Assembly: GCF_003966715.1 (NCBI RefSeq)
Contig: NZ_AP018907.1
Location: forward strand, 112,001-176,000
From: Blastochloris tepida
GTDB taxonomy: Bacteria > Pseudomonadota > Alphaproteobacteria > Rhizobiales > Xanthobacteraceae
Reading direction: 5' to 3'
Length of the DNA: 64,000 nt
The position numbers and the translations under genes are program-made. Under the pieces are notes generated by a model that did no database searches, was not told the DNA's origin, and saw nothing but the letters and a program-made list of their open reading frames with translations. How positions within the stretch are numbered: the stretch's first letter is position 1; the number at the start of each line of letters is the position of its first letter. Positions 11,010-20,109 of the stretch are shown one piece after another.

Positions 11010-11364
11010 GGTACCGGCTCACGGCTTGTCTTCGCCTGATTGTGGCGGACCGATCCATAGCCCAGCTCGGTTGCAGGCGGAAGCGGCTTGCAGGCCGGCG
11101 ACGGGTGCGAGGATGACGCCGGCGATATTTGCCATGGCCAGGTTCCTGGCGGGACCGCGCCACCTATATATCGGTGTGGAGCGGCGCAGGGTCCGGTGGT
11201 GCATCAAGGGGCGGTCGGCAACCTTGAGCAGAAAGAGGCGCGTTTTCCGCAAAATACGGGAATTCGGCTGTGCGAAGGAACGTGCAACGAAACACAAGCC
11301 GGAGCATCCTGCGATCCGGGACGGCCGGCGTGCCGAGGACTTTGGAGCGGGACGGAACGGGTCG
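11010..11364. other. 355-bp divergent intergenic region
   Basis: This lies between the ligase-like gene (minus strand) and the phosphatase gene (plus strand). It is less G+C-rich near 11160-11290 (cctatatatcgg, gggaattcggctgtgcgaagg), where promoters are likely. No coding frame with convincing features was found. Confidence 0.45.
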
Positions 11365-12171
11365 ATGATCCTGCGTGCCTTGAGGCAGCGACGGCAGCCG
11401 GCCGCGACGGGGCGGTTGCCCCCGGTTGTGCATGCCCTGCCCGACGGATGCCGGGTGTATGCCATCGGCGACATTCACGGCCACGCCGACCTGCTGCGGC
11501 GCATGCTGGCGATGATCGATGCGGAAGAGGCGCGCCGTCCGCCTGCCACCTGGACGGTGGAACTGTTCCTGGGCGACGTGATCGACCGCGGGCCGGATTC
11601 GCGCGGCGTCGTCGACATGCTGCTCGCCCCGCCCGGCGGCGGCCGGCATCGCGTCTGCCTGCGCGGCAACCACGAGGACTGCCTGCTGCGCTTCCTCGAA
11701 GAGCCGAGCGTTCTGGCCAACTGGCGGGCGTTCGGCGGCCTGGAGACGCTCGCCAGCTACGGCCTGTCGCACCGCCCTCTGAGCACACTCGACGATTTCG
11801 ACGCCGCGCGCATCGAGTTTCTCAGCAAGCTGCCGCCCGCGCACAAGACGTTCTTCGAGCATACCTGGATGTTCTATGAGCAGGGCGGATTCTTTTTCGC
11901 CCATGCCGGCGTCCGCCCCGGTATCCCATTGAACGAGCAGACGGCGGAAGACCTGATGTACATCCGCGGCCCGTTCATCTCCTATCACGGCGACTTCGGC
12001 AAGCGGATCGTCCACGGCCACACGCCGGCTGCCGCCGTCGAGATCCTGCCGAACCGCATCAATGTCGACACCGGCGCCTACGCGACCGGGCGGCTGTCGT
12101 GCGTGGTGATCGAGGGCGACCGGGTCGACGTCCTGAGCGTCGATCGCACCGCGCTCAGGGAGCGGGCCTGA
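11365..12171 (+). CDS. PPP-family serine/threonine protein phosphatase
   Basis: A 268-residue metallophosphatase starting at ATG 11365; frames extending further upstream are Arg-rich and lack a ribosome site. All three metal motifs of the family are present: GDIHGHADLL, GDVIDRGPDS and RGNHED, followed by HAGVRPGIPL and the last metal ligand in HGHTPA. Such enzymes use two metal ions to remove phosphate from proteins or small molecules. Bacterial members resemble phage lambda PP and PrpA/PrpB. It stands alone on its strand and converges on the BTLCP peptidase gene. Confidence 0.92.
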   Translation: MILRALRQRRQPAATGRLPPVVHALPDGCRVYAIGDIHGHADLLRRMLAMIDAEEARRPPATWTVELFLGDVIDRGPDSRGVVDMLLAPPGGGRHRVCLRGNHEDCLLRFLEEPSVLANWRAFGGLETLASYGLSHRPLSTLDDFDAARIEFLSKLPPAHKTFFEHTWMFYEQGGFFFAHAGVRPGIPLNEQTAEDLMYIRGPFISYHGDFGKRIVHGHTPAAAVEILPNRINVDTGAYATGRLSCVVIEGDRVDVLSVDRTALRERA

Positions 12172-12183
12172 TCGGCCCGGCGC

Positions 12184-12222
12184 GACAGCCGTGCGCACCG
12201 CCGGCCCGCCGGCGGCGCTGTC
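12184..12222. terminator. G+C-rich hairpin between converging genes
   Basis: GACAGC (12184-12189) pairs with GCTGTC (12217-12222), and CCGCCGG with CCGGCGG inside around a short loop. No T-tract is seen, so function as an intrinsic terminator is uncertain. Confidence 0.4.
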
Positions 12223-12910
12223 ACTGTGACAGCGTGTCTTTCCGGGCCTTTCCGGTGGGCGTGCCGTGATTGTACGCCACCGGCACGGCGCGGCGTCCGG
12301 GCCGGTCGCGGGCCGGTCCGGCGATCGCCATCCACAGGCGCGGGTCGTCCGCGCTCGACCGCATGACCCAGCGGTAGCCGGTGCGTGCCCACGGCACCAC
12401 CCGGTCGCGCAGATTGTCCAGCACATAGTCGCCCCGGTCGGTGGCGACGACCGCGACGAGGTGGTACTCGGTGCTGGGGATGCGGGCGATGGCCAAGCCC
12501 ACGGCACTGCGCGGCCAACCGCGCGAGATCAGGATGTGGCGCTTGCGCACCGCATAGTCGTCGCAGTCGCCGGCGGCGGTCTCCAGGGTCCAGGTGTCGA
12601 GGTCGGCGTCGCTGCGCGGCCGGATTGCCGCATTCACGGTGCGGTTGACGTCGTCGAGATCGGCCCAGCGCTCCTCGGTGAGCGCGACCCGGGCGGCGCC
12701 GTCCCCGCCGGCGCGGCATTCGTCCTCGTAATCCATGCAGAAGCGGACGGCGGCAATCGGCGCCAGCACCGCCGGACCGAGCTGCATCGGCGAACTCTTC
12801 GGGATGGGATTGGCTAGGCGCGTTGCCGACAGGGGCATGGCGCTGGCGGGGTCTTTCACCGTCAGCGTCACCGCTCCGACCACCAGCATGCTCGCAGCCA
12901 ATCGCTTCAT
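12221..12910 (-). CDS. Transglutaminase-like cysteine peptidase (BTLCP family)
   Basis: A 229-residue protein with a secretion signal (MKRLAASMLVVGAVTL, cleavage probably after PASA). The catalytic triad of bacterial transglutaminase-like cysteine proteinases can be followed: Cys in GDCDDYAVRKRHIL, His in TEYHLVAVV, Asp in YVLDNLRD. The best studied relative is LapG, which cleaves surface adhesins; many Hyphomicrobiales encode extra paralogues of unknown target. No adhesin or LapD-like gene adjoins it here, so a LapG role is not supported by context. The product is predicted to be periplasmic. Confidence 0.9.
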   Translation of the reverse strand: MKRLAASMLVVGAVTLTVKDPASAMPLSATRLANPIPKSSPMQLGPAVLAPIAAVRFCMDYEDECRAGGDGAARVALTEERWADLDDVNRTVNAAIRPRSDADLDTWTLETAAGDCDDYAVRKRHILISRGWPRSAVGLAIARIPSTEYHLVAVVATDRGDYVLDNLRDRVVPWARTGYRWVMRSSADDPRLWMAIAGPARDRPGRRAVPVAYNHGTPTGKARKDTLSQ

Positions 12911-13096
12911 CTCGCGTCTCCTGAACGACCGTGCGAGATGACCATACCGACGGGGTGCTAAGAGTGACCTCTCCTCCGGGAAAACATTCGAGGAACGACC
13001 GTAATCCTTCGTTCATCAAAACCGGCGACAGCGGAAGGCCGCGGCCCGGCGACGACCCCGCCGGAGGATGAGCCCGAAACCCAGGGATATGCGCCG

Positions 13097-14053
13097 ATGA
13101 AGCCGATCGTCACCTTGACCCTCAACCCGTCGATCGACGGCGCCGCGGAAACCGACACCATCCGCCCCACCCACAAGATCAGGACCAGCAACGAGCGCTA
13201 CTATCCGGGCGGCGGCGGCATCAATGTCGCGCGCGTGGTGGCCGAGCTCGGCGGCGCGACCTGTGCGGTCTATGCCGCGGGCGGCGCCACCGGGCCGATC
13301 CTCGATGCGCTGATCGAGAAGCGCGGCATCGCCATCCACCGGGTCGACATCGCCGAGGACACCCGGATCAGCCACAGCGTGTTCGAGCGTTCGACCGGGC
13401 TCGAATACCGGTTCGTGCCCGAGGGGCCGGAGCTGCAGCCCAAGGAATGGCAGAGCTGCCTCGATGCGCTGGACGATGTGGCGTGCGACTATCTGGTCGC
13501 CAGCGGCAGCCTGCCGCGCGGCGTGCCGGAGGATTTCTACGTCCGCGTCAGCGCCATCGCCGGGCGCACCGGCGCCAGGCTGGTGGTCGACTCGTCGGGG
13601 CCGGCGCTGCGGGCGGCGGTGGCGGCGGGCGGCCTCCATCTCGTCAAGCCGAGCCTCGGCGAGTTCGAGGCCCTGGTCGGCCGCAAGCTGCCGGATGCCG
13701 AAGCCCAGCACGCGGCGGCGATGGAACTGGTCGGCTCCGGCAAGGTCGCGCTGCTGGCGGTCACGCTCGGTCATCTCGGCGCGTTCCTGGCCGAGCCGGG
13801 CGGCGTCCTGCGGCTGCCGGCGATGCCGATCCAGGCGAAGAGCGCGGTCGGCGCCGGCGACAGCTTCGTGGCGGGCATGACGCTTGGACTTGCGCGCGGC
13901 CTGCCGCCGCGCGAGGCGTTCAAGCTCGGCATGGCGGCCGGCACCGCGGCGGTGCTGACGCCGGGCACCGAACTGTGCTCCCGCGCCGATGTCGAGCGGC
14001 TGTTCGCCGAGCTGCAGGCGACGCCGGAGGGCCGGCCGGCATCGGTTATTTGA
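13097..14053 (+). CDS. PfkB-family hexose-phosphate kinase (1-phosphofructokinase / Pfk-II type)
   Basis: A 318-residue ribokinase-superfamily sugar kinase. It begins TLTLNPSIDGAAE, typical of PfkB/FruK/LacC, has the glycine-rich YYPGGGGINVARVVAELGG near residue 36, and the ATP-site and catalytic-base motif AVGAGDSFVAGM near residue 250. It would phosphorylate fructose 6-phosphate, fructose 1-phosphate or tagatose 6-phosphate. No PTS genes are nearby, which favours a 6-phosphofructokinase-II role. AGGGA precedes the ATG. Its stop overlaps the 3' end of the opposite cytochrome gene by 8 bases. Confidence 0.92.
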   Translation: MKPIVTLTLNPSIDGAAETDTIRPTHKIRTSNERYYPGGGGINVARVVAELGGATCAVYAAGGATGPILDALIEKRGIAIHRVDIAEDTRISHSVFERSTGLEYRFVPEGPELQPKEWQSCLDALDDVACDYLVASGSLPRGVPEDFYVRVSAIAGRTGARLVVDSSGPALRAAVAAGGLHLVKPSLGEFEALVGRKLPDAEAQHAAAMELVGSGKVALLAVTLGHLGAFLAEPGGVLRLPAMPIQAKSAVGAGDSFVAGMTLGLARGLPPREAFKLGMAAGTAAVLTPGTELCSRADVERLFAELQATPEGRPASVI

Positions 14054-14486
14054 GGCGGAAGGCGCCGTGGCAGGCGTTGCAGTGGGTGGTGATCGCCGCA
14101 AGTCCGCCCATCAGCTCCGCCCAGCCGGCGCTGTCCGGCTTGTCGGGCAACCGCTCGGCAATGCGGGCGAAGTCGTCGGCGGCGCGGTGGAAGCCGAAGC
14201 CGATTTCACGGAATTCCGGCGTCATGTAGCGGCCGAAGCCCTTGCCGCGGCCGATGGCCATCTCCTTGCGGGCGAGTGTGCCCGCGCCCTTGATGTCGCC
14301 CGACGACAGAAGTTGGATGACGCCGTCGAGCGAGCCCATATGGGTGCGCATCTCCTCCAGGAATGCGACGCGGACATCGGGCGGCAGGTCGATGGCGGTG
14401 CGGCCATCGTCGGCGGCCAGGGCCGGGGATGCCGCCGCCAGCCACAGCGCGGTCAGGCCAATTCGGATGGAGAGCGATGCGCGCAT
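14046..14486 (-). CDS. Cytochrome c'-like periplasmic heme protein
   Basis: A 146-residue protein from the ATG at 14486, which has a strong AAGGAG site. A signal peptide (LTALWLAAASPALA) is followed by a helical domain and a single heme c motif CNACH near the C-terminus (THCNACHGAFRLK). Placement of the motif within 15 residues of the end is diagnostic of cytochrome c' / c556. These four-helix proteins bind a single heme and often NO or CO. It overlaps pfkB tail to tail. An upstream in-frame ATG would give an Arg/Lys-rich extension and is less likely. Confidence 0.9.
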   Translation of the reverse strand: MRASLSIRIGLTALWLAAASPALAADDGRTAIDLPPDVRVAFLEEMRTHMGSLDGVIQLLSSGDIKGAGTLARKEMAIGRGKGFGRYMTPEFREIGFGFHRAADDFARIAERLPDKPDSAGWAELMGGLAAITTHCNACHGAFRLK

Positions 14487-14670
14487 GGCGGCCTTCTCCT
14501 TGTGATGCGGTTTCCGGCGGATCATGTCTTTTCTCCCGAAAGGGATGGAAGCGGGACCTTTCGCGGGCGGCTTCGTCAGGGTCGCGGTCGGCGGCGCGAC
14601 CCTAGGCGCGCCGGCCTGACGGAGCGCTGACGGCAGCGGCCCCATGCCACGGCCATATTGCGGGCCCGTG

Positions 14671-14952
14671 TCAGACCAGCCGGTCGATCCGGCTGCCGGG
14701 CGGGAGAAGGGGGCGCTGCGAACCGGATGCGGCAGGGGTGGCCGGCGCGCCCACCGGTGCCGCCGCGGCCTGACGAGGTGCCGGTTGCTCGGCTGGGGCG
14801 GTCGCTTCGGCGGCGGGGGGCGCAAAGCCGGGTGAGCGCGAAGGGGCCTCGGCCGGGCGGCTGTCGGCCGCGGGCCTGGCAACGTCCTTCGCCTTGGCAA
14901 AATCCTCAAGATGCCGGGCGAGATGTCCACGCACGACGGGAGGCGTGCTCAT
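14671..14952 (-). CDS. Hypothetical Ala/Pro-rich small protein
   Basis: A 93-residue frame with codon usage like its neighbours (mostly G or C at third positions). It begins STPPVVRGHLARHLEDFAKAKDVARP, continues in Pro/Ala-rich low complexity, and ends LLPPGSRIDRLV. No ribosome site is evident and no family is recognised. It may be real or a chance frame in G+C-rich DNA. The rest of the interval 14487-15157 shows nothing else I can support. Confidence 0.35.
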   Translation of the reverse strand: MSTPPVVRGHLARHLEDFAKAKDVARPAADSRPAEAPSRSPGFAPPAAEATAPAEQPAPRQAAAAPVGAPATPAASGSQRPLLPPGSRIDRLV

Positions 14953-15157
14953 GGGGATGCGTGCTCAAGGGGAGGCATGCTCATGGCAACCTATGTCCGC
15001 AGCCGCTTTGCCGCGAATAGGCCGAGACCTTGACCGAACCGGGCATTACCTACCGAAAACTTGGCCTTATGCCAATCCGGAACACCGCGTTGTGACGCCA
15101 CGTCCGGCCGATCAGGCCGGCTCTTCGGCGCCGAGGACGCGGCGCACTTCGGTGCGC

Positions 15158-15724
15158 TCACGGCGCCTTGCCGTCTGCGATCGGCACCCGGCAGGTGCCC
15201 GCGGCCGGGATCTCGAGGGCGGCGTTGAACTTGCTCGACATGTTCTGGAAGGCGATCAGCGCAGCCAGCTCGACGATGGCGTCGGCTGAGAAGGCTGACG
15301 CGAGCCGCGCCTTCAGCGCGGCATCGATCGTGCGGCCGGTGATGGTGACGGCTTCGGTGAAGGCCAGCGCCGCCTTCTCGTGTTCGCTGAACAGGTCCGA
15401 GGTCTCGAAGCGGTCGAGCGCCCACAGCCTGTCCTCGGTGACGTTGCGTTCCAGGGCGCGCGCGGCGTTGAGGTCGACGCAGAACGGGCAGACATTGATC
15501 TGCGACACGCGCACCATGATCAGCGCGCGCAAGGCGGGCTCGATGGGCGAGGCGGCGCGGTCGATCGCCCGATAGAGCCCCAGAAACGCGCGCAGCACCC
15601 GCGGCGTGCGCGCCCATTGCCGCACCGGCTCGGCGACCGGCCGGCCGATGGCGTCGCGCATGGCGAACAGCGCGCGCAGATACCACGGATACTGCGTCGG
15701 GGCGGGCGTGGCGATCCAACTCAT
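15158..15724 (-). CDS. AhpD-like carboxymuconolactone decarboxylase-family protein
   Basis: A 188-residue protein from the ATG at 15724 with GGAG upstream. The core motif is SQINVCPFCVDLNAARALE, containing the CxxC redox pair and the following acidic residue used as proton relay in AhpD-like alkylhydroperoxidases. The C-terminal part (VELAALIAFQNMSSKFNAAL) is typical of the family. It probably acts as a thiol-dependent peroxidase or oxidoreductase in the cytoplasm. It is transcribed away from the exopolysaccharide cluster. Confidence 0.88.
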   Translation of the reverse strand: MSWIATPAPTQYPWYLRALFAMRDAIGRPVAEPVRQWARTPRVLRAFLGLYRAIDRAASPIEPALRALIMVRVSQINVCPFCVDLNAARALERNVTEDRLWALDRFETSDLFSEHEKAALAFTEAVTITGRTIDAALKARLASAFSADAIVELAALIAFQNMSSKFNAALEIPAAGTCRVPIADGKAP

Positions 15725-15790
15725 CGTCGTCTCCAGGATCGCGCCGCAGACGATGGCCAAGAGTGCCGCCGGCCGGCGCGGTGTGTAACG

Positions 15791-15935
15791 CGGTTTTCCG
15801 CCGATCCGACCGGTTTCCGGTCGATCCTGTCAGGATTGAAGGACGCGGTCTCGCCGAAGGCCCTTGAGCCGCGGGGAGATTTCTTTCCGCGGCCGGCATC
15901 GGTTTTCCGGCCTGCAGGCCGGAAGCCGTATCAGG
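15791..15935 (+). repeat. Dispersed intergenic repeat, family A (degraded copy)
   Basis: The copy contains accggtttccggtcgatcc, gcggtctcgccgaa, a central pyrimidine-rich part and the terminal palindrome ttttccggcctgcaggccgg. It shares order and sequence with copies at 19941, 30697, 38411 and others. The remainder of the 550-bp region 15725-16274 holds the promoter region of the Gly-rich secreted protein; no other gene is seen. Confidence 0.6.
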
Positions 15936-16274
15936 CCGGACGGCGTATCGGCACGCAAGGGCGTTCGCGTGGTTTGCCGGGTGTGGACAGGTGAACAATT
16001 TGGTGCGGGCTGAGACGGGCTGGATCTCGCAAAAAGCCCGGCACCTCGCCGATAGCAACTGAAAGTAGAGGCGATGGACGCGAATCGGCGCATTTGCCGC
16101 CGGCCCGCCGGTTCGCGCGAGCCGGTTCGGCGGAAGAATGGGTTAAAATCAACCATCTTGCGTGAACTTTCCATGACGCCGGCCGGATTTTGCGGATGAG
16201 CGCGTCGTTAACGCAAGGTTGCAGAGACGAGGCAATTGCTGTACGTTGCCGCCGACGATAAAGGGATTTTTCGC

Positions 16275-16937
16275 ATGACCTCGATCCGACTGAAGGCGAT
16301 CGCACTTTCATTGGGGGCGGCGGGATTGTGGGCACTGCCGGTGACGGGTGTCAGCGCTCAGCAGGCGCAGCCTGCCGCGCAGGCGAGCGCCGTCCAGCCG
16401 ATCGCGCCGATCACAGCTGAAACCACCGCGGCCGAGATCACGCAGCGCTTTCCCGCGGGCGGCGCGTCGTTTGCCAATGCGCTGCGCGGCTTTCTCGACG
16501 CCAACGCCAACCAGCTCGGCGTTGCGCTCAATCACATCAAGGGTCTGATGCCGAACCTGAATTCGGCCCAGTCCGAGACGGTCGGCGAGGTGCTGGGACG
16601 GCTCGCGGCCGATCTCATGGCGCGCAAGGATCTCGACAATCTACGGCTGGTCCAGGAACTCGTGGCGCGCGGCAACTCGTTCCTGATCGCCGGCTATAAC
16701 CGCTCGACCGGGCTCAATCCGGACACTGCGGGCCTCGGCGGCGGTACCGGCGGTGGCGCAGGGCCTGTCGGTTCGATCGCCGGTGCCGGCGGGGGCGGCG
16801 GCGGCGGGGCCGCCCAGGGCAACTCTGCCTTTGGCACAAGCAGCTCCAACCCGATCACCGGCGGCGGTGGCGCCAGTGCGTCGGTGACCCGCTATAATTC
16901 ATATTATTCGTACACAAACTCGATCAGCCCATTCTGA
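16275..16937 (+). CDS. Secreted Gly-rich protein at the head of the EPS cluster
   Basis: A 220-residue protein starting at ATG 16275 (AAGGG upstream). It has a signal peptide ending near VSAQQAQ, then a helical part of about 110 residues (ITQRFPAGGASFANALRGFL onwards), and a C-terminal third made of Gly/Ser/Asn low complexity ending SYYSYTNSISPF. No family is recognised. Its position upstream of the polysaccharide co-polymerase/kinase gene suggests a cell-surface or matrix role, but this is inference from neighbourhood and from export alone. Confidence 0.75.
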   Translation: MTSIRLKAIALSLGAAGLWALPVTGVSAQQAQPAAQASAVQPIAPITAETTAAEITQRFPAGGASFANALRGFLDANANQLGVALNHIKGLMPNLNSAQSETVGEVLGRLAADLMARKDLDNLRLVQELVARGNSFLIAGYNRSTGLNPDTAGLGGGTGGGAGPVGSIAGAGGGGGGGAAQGNSAFGTSSSNPITGGGGASASVTRYNSYYSYTNSISPF

Positions 16938-16979
16938 GCGGCTGTCCGGGCCTTTCGCGTTGCCGACGCGTCGTGCGCC

Positions 16980-17047
16980 ATGGCAGATTTTGCCGGATGC
17001 CAGATCTTGCACCATGGCAGATCTTGCGCGATGGCAGGACGCGTTCG
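16980..17047. repeat. Four 17-bp direct repeats upstream of the BY-kinase gene
   Basis: Units begin at 16980, 16997, 17014 and 17031. The consensus is ATGGCAGATCTTGC plus three variable bases; the last unit keeps only ATGGCAG. Each unit contains the palindromic centre AGATCT or AGATTT. The array lies 355 bases before the kinase start, in DNA without a convincing gene. Confidence 0.85.
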
Positions 17048-17228
17048 GCGGTGGCTCGGAACCGGTTGCGGGATTCTGGATGCGCCGAGCGGCAGGCATG
17101 AATCCAACAGGCGTGAGTTCGATGCGCGGCCGGGCGGGTGCGGTGCCACGGCCGCGAGGCGCCTGCTGGCGTCGCTCCTGAAGCGCGCGGACAGGGTTGG
17201 CGCGGATCGATGGGGTGTCCGGCTGACC

Positions 17229-17346
17229 AAGCCGGGAACCGTGTTCCGATCGCCGAAAATCCCGTTATCCAACAAGGGGGTTTCGGCGAGACTGTTTTTC
17301 GGCAAGGCGTTTCCGGCATCCCGACGGGATCAACCGGAAGCCGGAT
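17229..17346 (-). repeat. Dispersed intergenic repeat, family A (inverted copy)
   Basis: Read on the minus strand it contains cttccggttgatcccgtcgg, atgccggaaacg, gccgaaaaacagtctcgccg and the terminal aacgggattttcggcgatcg. This is the order seen in the plus-strand copies at 19941 and 30697. It fills much of the space before the BY-kinase gene. Confidence 0.75.
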
Positions 17347-17400
17347 GAGACTTCACGGCGGCGTCCCAAGGACAAGCGGATCCGGGACATTCGGGGCAGG

Positions 17401-19788
17401 GTGATCATGCTGCAGGTCGATCGGACAGCCGGCGCGCCGGATCAGGCGGAGACGGCCGAAACCGGGTTCGATTTCGTCAGTCTCTATACGTTTCTTCGCC
17501 GCAACCTGACCGTGATCGCTGCCGGCGCGATGACTGGCCTCGTTCTGGGCGCCATCTTCATGCTGACCACGCCGCCGATCTATACGTCGGCGGGCCAGCT
17601 GATCATCGACACCCGCAAGATCCAGCTCTTCCAGCAGCAGTCGGTGCTCGCCGACGGCATGATCGACACGGCGGCGGTCGACAGCCAGGTGCAGCTGCTG
17701 CAGTCGGAGAACGTGGCGCTTTCGGTCATCCGCGACCTCAAGCTCACCGAGGATCCGGAGTTCGTCGGCGGAACGCCCAGCGTGCTCGGAACGGTGATCG
17801 GCGCGGTGAGCGACGGCATCTCGATTCTCTTCGGCGGCGGCGATGACGCAGACGTCTCCACCGAATTTCTCGAGCGCAAAGCCGTCGGCTATCTGAAGCA
17901 GAATCTCAAGGTCAAGCAGCTCGGCCGCTCCTATGTGATCGAATATTCGTTCTCATCGCTCGATCCCAACAAAGCGGCGCAGGTGGCCAACGCCCTGGCC
18001 GAGGCCTACATCGTCGACCAGCTCGAGGCCAAGTATCAGGCGACCCGCCGCGCCTCGGTGTGGATGCAGGATCGCATCAAGGAGTTGCGCGACCAGGCCC
18101 AGCACGCCGCCCGCGCGGTCGAGGATTTCAAGCAGCGCAACAACATCATCAGCTTCTCGACCGGCGGCAGCGGAACCCGGCTGATCGGCGAGCAGCAGCT
18201 GCAGGAGATCAACTCCCAGCTGACCCAGGCTCGTGCCCAGACGGCGGAAGCCAAGGCCAAGCTCGACCGCGTCGACGAGATCCTGCGCACGGGCGGCGAG
18301 ATCGGCGATGCGGTGGTGGCGGATGTGCTGCGCAACGAGGTCATCACCCGGCTGCGCCAGCAACTGCTCGATGCCAACAAGCGCGAGGCCGATTGGTCGC
18401 AGCGCTATGGCACGGATCATATTGCCGTGCTGAAGCTGCGGTCGGAGATGGTCCAGCTCAAGCGCGTGATGCAGGAGGAGCTCAAGCGCATCGCCGAGAC
18501 CTACAAGAGCGATTACGAGATCGCCAAGGTCCGCGAAGAGTCGATCCAGGCCAGTCTGAACGATGTGATCCGCGACGCCGGCACCACCAATCAGGCGCAG
18601 ATCGCGCTGCGCGACCTGGAGAGCACGGCCCAGACCTACCAGACCCTCTATGACAGCTTCCTGCAGCGCTACACCGAGGCGCTGCAGCAGCAGTCGTTCC
18701 CGATCACCGAGGCGCGCGTCATCACCAGCGCCTCCAGGCCGTACGTCAAGAGCTATCCCAGGCTGTCGGTGGTGATGGCGATCGCGATCTTCATCGGCCT
18801 GCTTGGCGGGGTCGGCGTTGGCTTCCTGCGCGAGCAGCTCGATCGCGTGTTCCGCACGGTCAGCGATGTCGAGCATTTCCTGCGCATCAGCTGCTTCGGC
18901 CTGCTGCCACTGGTGCGGCCGGCGCGGCCGTCTGCGCGTCCGGCCGGCCGGCCGGGGTCAAGAGCGATCGGCAAGGCCGGGGCAAACGCGGCTGCCAACA
19001 CGGCGCCCGGCTCCGATGCGCCGGCCGCCGAGGACGAGGGCCGGGGCGGTGTCTCGTCGGACGCCGGCCTGCTGCGCTACACGATCGATGCGCCGTTCTC
19101 GCGCTTCTCCGAGACGCTGCGGAGCGTCAAGGTGGCGGCCGATCTCGCCCAGATCAGCCGCCCGGTGAAGGTGCTCGGCGTGGTCTCGGCGATTCCCAAC
19201 GAGGGCAAGTCCACCGTCGCCGCCAATCTCGCCCAGATGATCGCCCACAGCGGCAAGAAGACGCTGCTGTTCGATGCCGACCTGCGCAACCCGTCCCTGT
19301 CGCGGCGCATGGTGGCGGCGGACGCAAACGGCGCCCAGGCCGGCATCGTCGAGGTGCTGGCCGGTCAGGTCGCGCTCGATGCCGTGCTGATGGTCGATCC
19401 GGTCACCGGCCTTCACCTGCTGCCGACCGTGGTCAAGGAACGCATCGCCAACACCAACGACATTCTGACATCGGCGGCGATGAAGCAGGTGCTCGACCAT
19501 CTGCGCACCCTTTATGACTACGTCATCATCGATCTGCCGCCACTCGGGCCGGTGGTCGACGCGCGGGCCGTGGCGCCGCAGATCGACGGCTTCCTGTTCG
19601 TGATCGACTGGGGCCGCACCAAGATCGACGTGGTCGCCGAGGCGCTGCAGTCATCCGAGGCCATCCGCGACCGGCTGCTTGGCGCCGTTCTCAACAAGGT
19701 CAACGTCAAGGCCATGTCGAAATTCGAGACCTACAAGGGCTCCTACTATTTCAACAAATACTATTCCCGTTACGGCTATCATGACTGA
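17401..19788 (+). CDS. Polysaccharide co-polymerase / bacterial tyrosine kinase (Wzz-BY-kinase)
   Basis: A 795-residue fusion of a Wzz-type chain-length determinant and a BY-kinase, as in proteobacterial Wzc and ExoP. Transmembrane segments lie near residues 38-60 and 455-475, with a long periplasmic coiled coil between them. The cytoplasmic kinase has Walker A SAIPNEGKST near residue 596, Walker A' LLFDADLRNP, and IIDLPPLGPVVDA. The last 15 residues form a tyrosine cluster (YKGSYYFNKYYSRYGY), the autophosphorylation tail. It controls polymerisation and export of an extracellular polysaccharide. Start is GTG 17401 or ATG 17407. Confidence 0.93.
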   Translation: MIMLQVDRTAGAPDQAETAETGFDFVSLYTFLRRNLTVIAAGAMTGLVLGAIFMLTTPPIYTSAGQLIIDTRKIQLFQQQSVLADGMIDTAAVDSQVQLLQSENVALSVIRDLKLTEDPEFVGGTPSVLGTVIGAVSDGISILFGGGDDADVSTEFLERKAVGYLKQNLKVKQLGRSYVIEYSFSSLDPNKAAQVANALAEAYIVDQLEAKYQATRRASVWMQDRIKELRDQAQHAARAVEDFKQRNNIISFSTGGSGTRLIGEQQLQEINSQLTQARAQTAEAKAKLDRVDEILRTGGEIGDAVVADVLRNEVITRLRQQLLDANKREADWSQRYGTDHIAVLKLRSEMVQLKRVMQEELKRIAETYKSDYEIAKVREESIQASLNDVIRDAGTTNQAQIALRDLESTAQTYQTLYDSFLQRYTEALQQQSFPITEARVITSASRPYVKSYPRLSVVMAIAIFIGLLGGVGVGFLREQLDRVFRTVSDVEHFLRISCFGLLPLVRPARPSARPAGRPGSRAIGKAGANAAANTAPGSDAPAAEDEGRGGVSSDAGLLRYTIDAPFSRFSETLRSVKVAADLAQISRPVKVLGVVSAIPNEGKSTVAANLAQMIAHSGKKTLLFDADLRNPSLSRRMVAADANGAQAGIVEVLAGQVALDAVLMVDPVTGLHLLPTVVKERIANTNDILTSAAMKQVLDHLRTLYDYVIIDLPPLGPVVDARAVAPQIDGFLFVIDWGRTKIDVVAEALQSSEAIRDRLLGAVLNKVNVKAMSKFETYKGSYYFNKYYSRYGYHD

Positions 19789-19940
19789 TGTCGTTTCCGG
19801 GCGGTCATTCCGCCGTCCCGGAAACATGCTTGCCGTGTTCCCTTTATGAAGGGGATCCTCGACGGCCGGACTGCGAAATCCGGCTTGATCGGCCGGATTT
19901 CGTGTCGCAGTCTGTGTGTATCGAGCGCGATCCGGTCCGG

Positions 19941-20073
19941 TCCGGTTTCCGGGTGGTCCCTTCGGGGTGCCGGAAGCGGCCTCGCAGAAAGCCCGGTTCT
20001 GCAAGAGCCTTCCGGAAACGGGATTTTCGGCGATCGGAATGCGGTTCAAAGGCGGGATCAGCCGGAAACCGTG
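19941..20073 (+). repeat. Dispersed intergenic repeat, family A
   Basis: It runs from tccggtttccgggtggtccc through ttcggggtgccggaagcgg and aaacgggattttcggcgatc to gggatcagccggaaaccgtg. It makes up most of the 321-bp gap between the BY-kinase and the next gene; the rest contains nothing recognisable. Confidence 0.8.
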
Positions 20074-20109
20074 TGAGCGGCAAACGGGACGGCAACGGGC
20101 GGGGGACAC

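Noticed and set aside
16980..17047. CRISPR array or plasmid-type origin iterons
   Set aside because: The units are contiguous 17-bp repeats without spacers; no rep gene, DnaA box cluster or A+T-rich tract is nearby.
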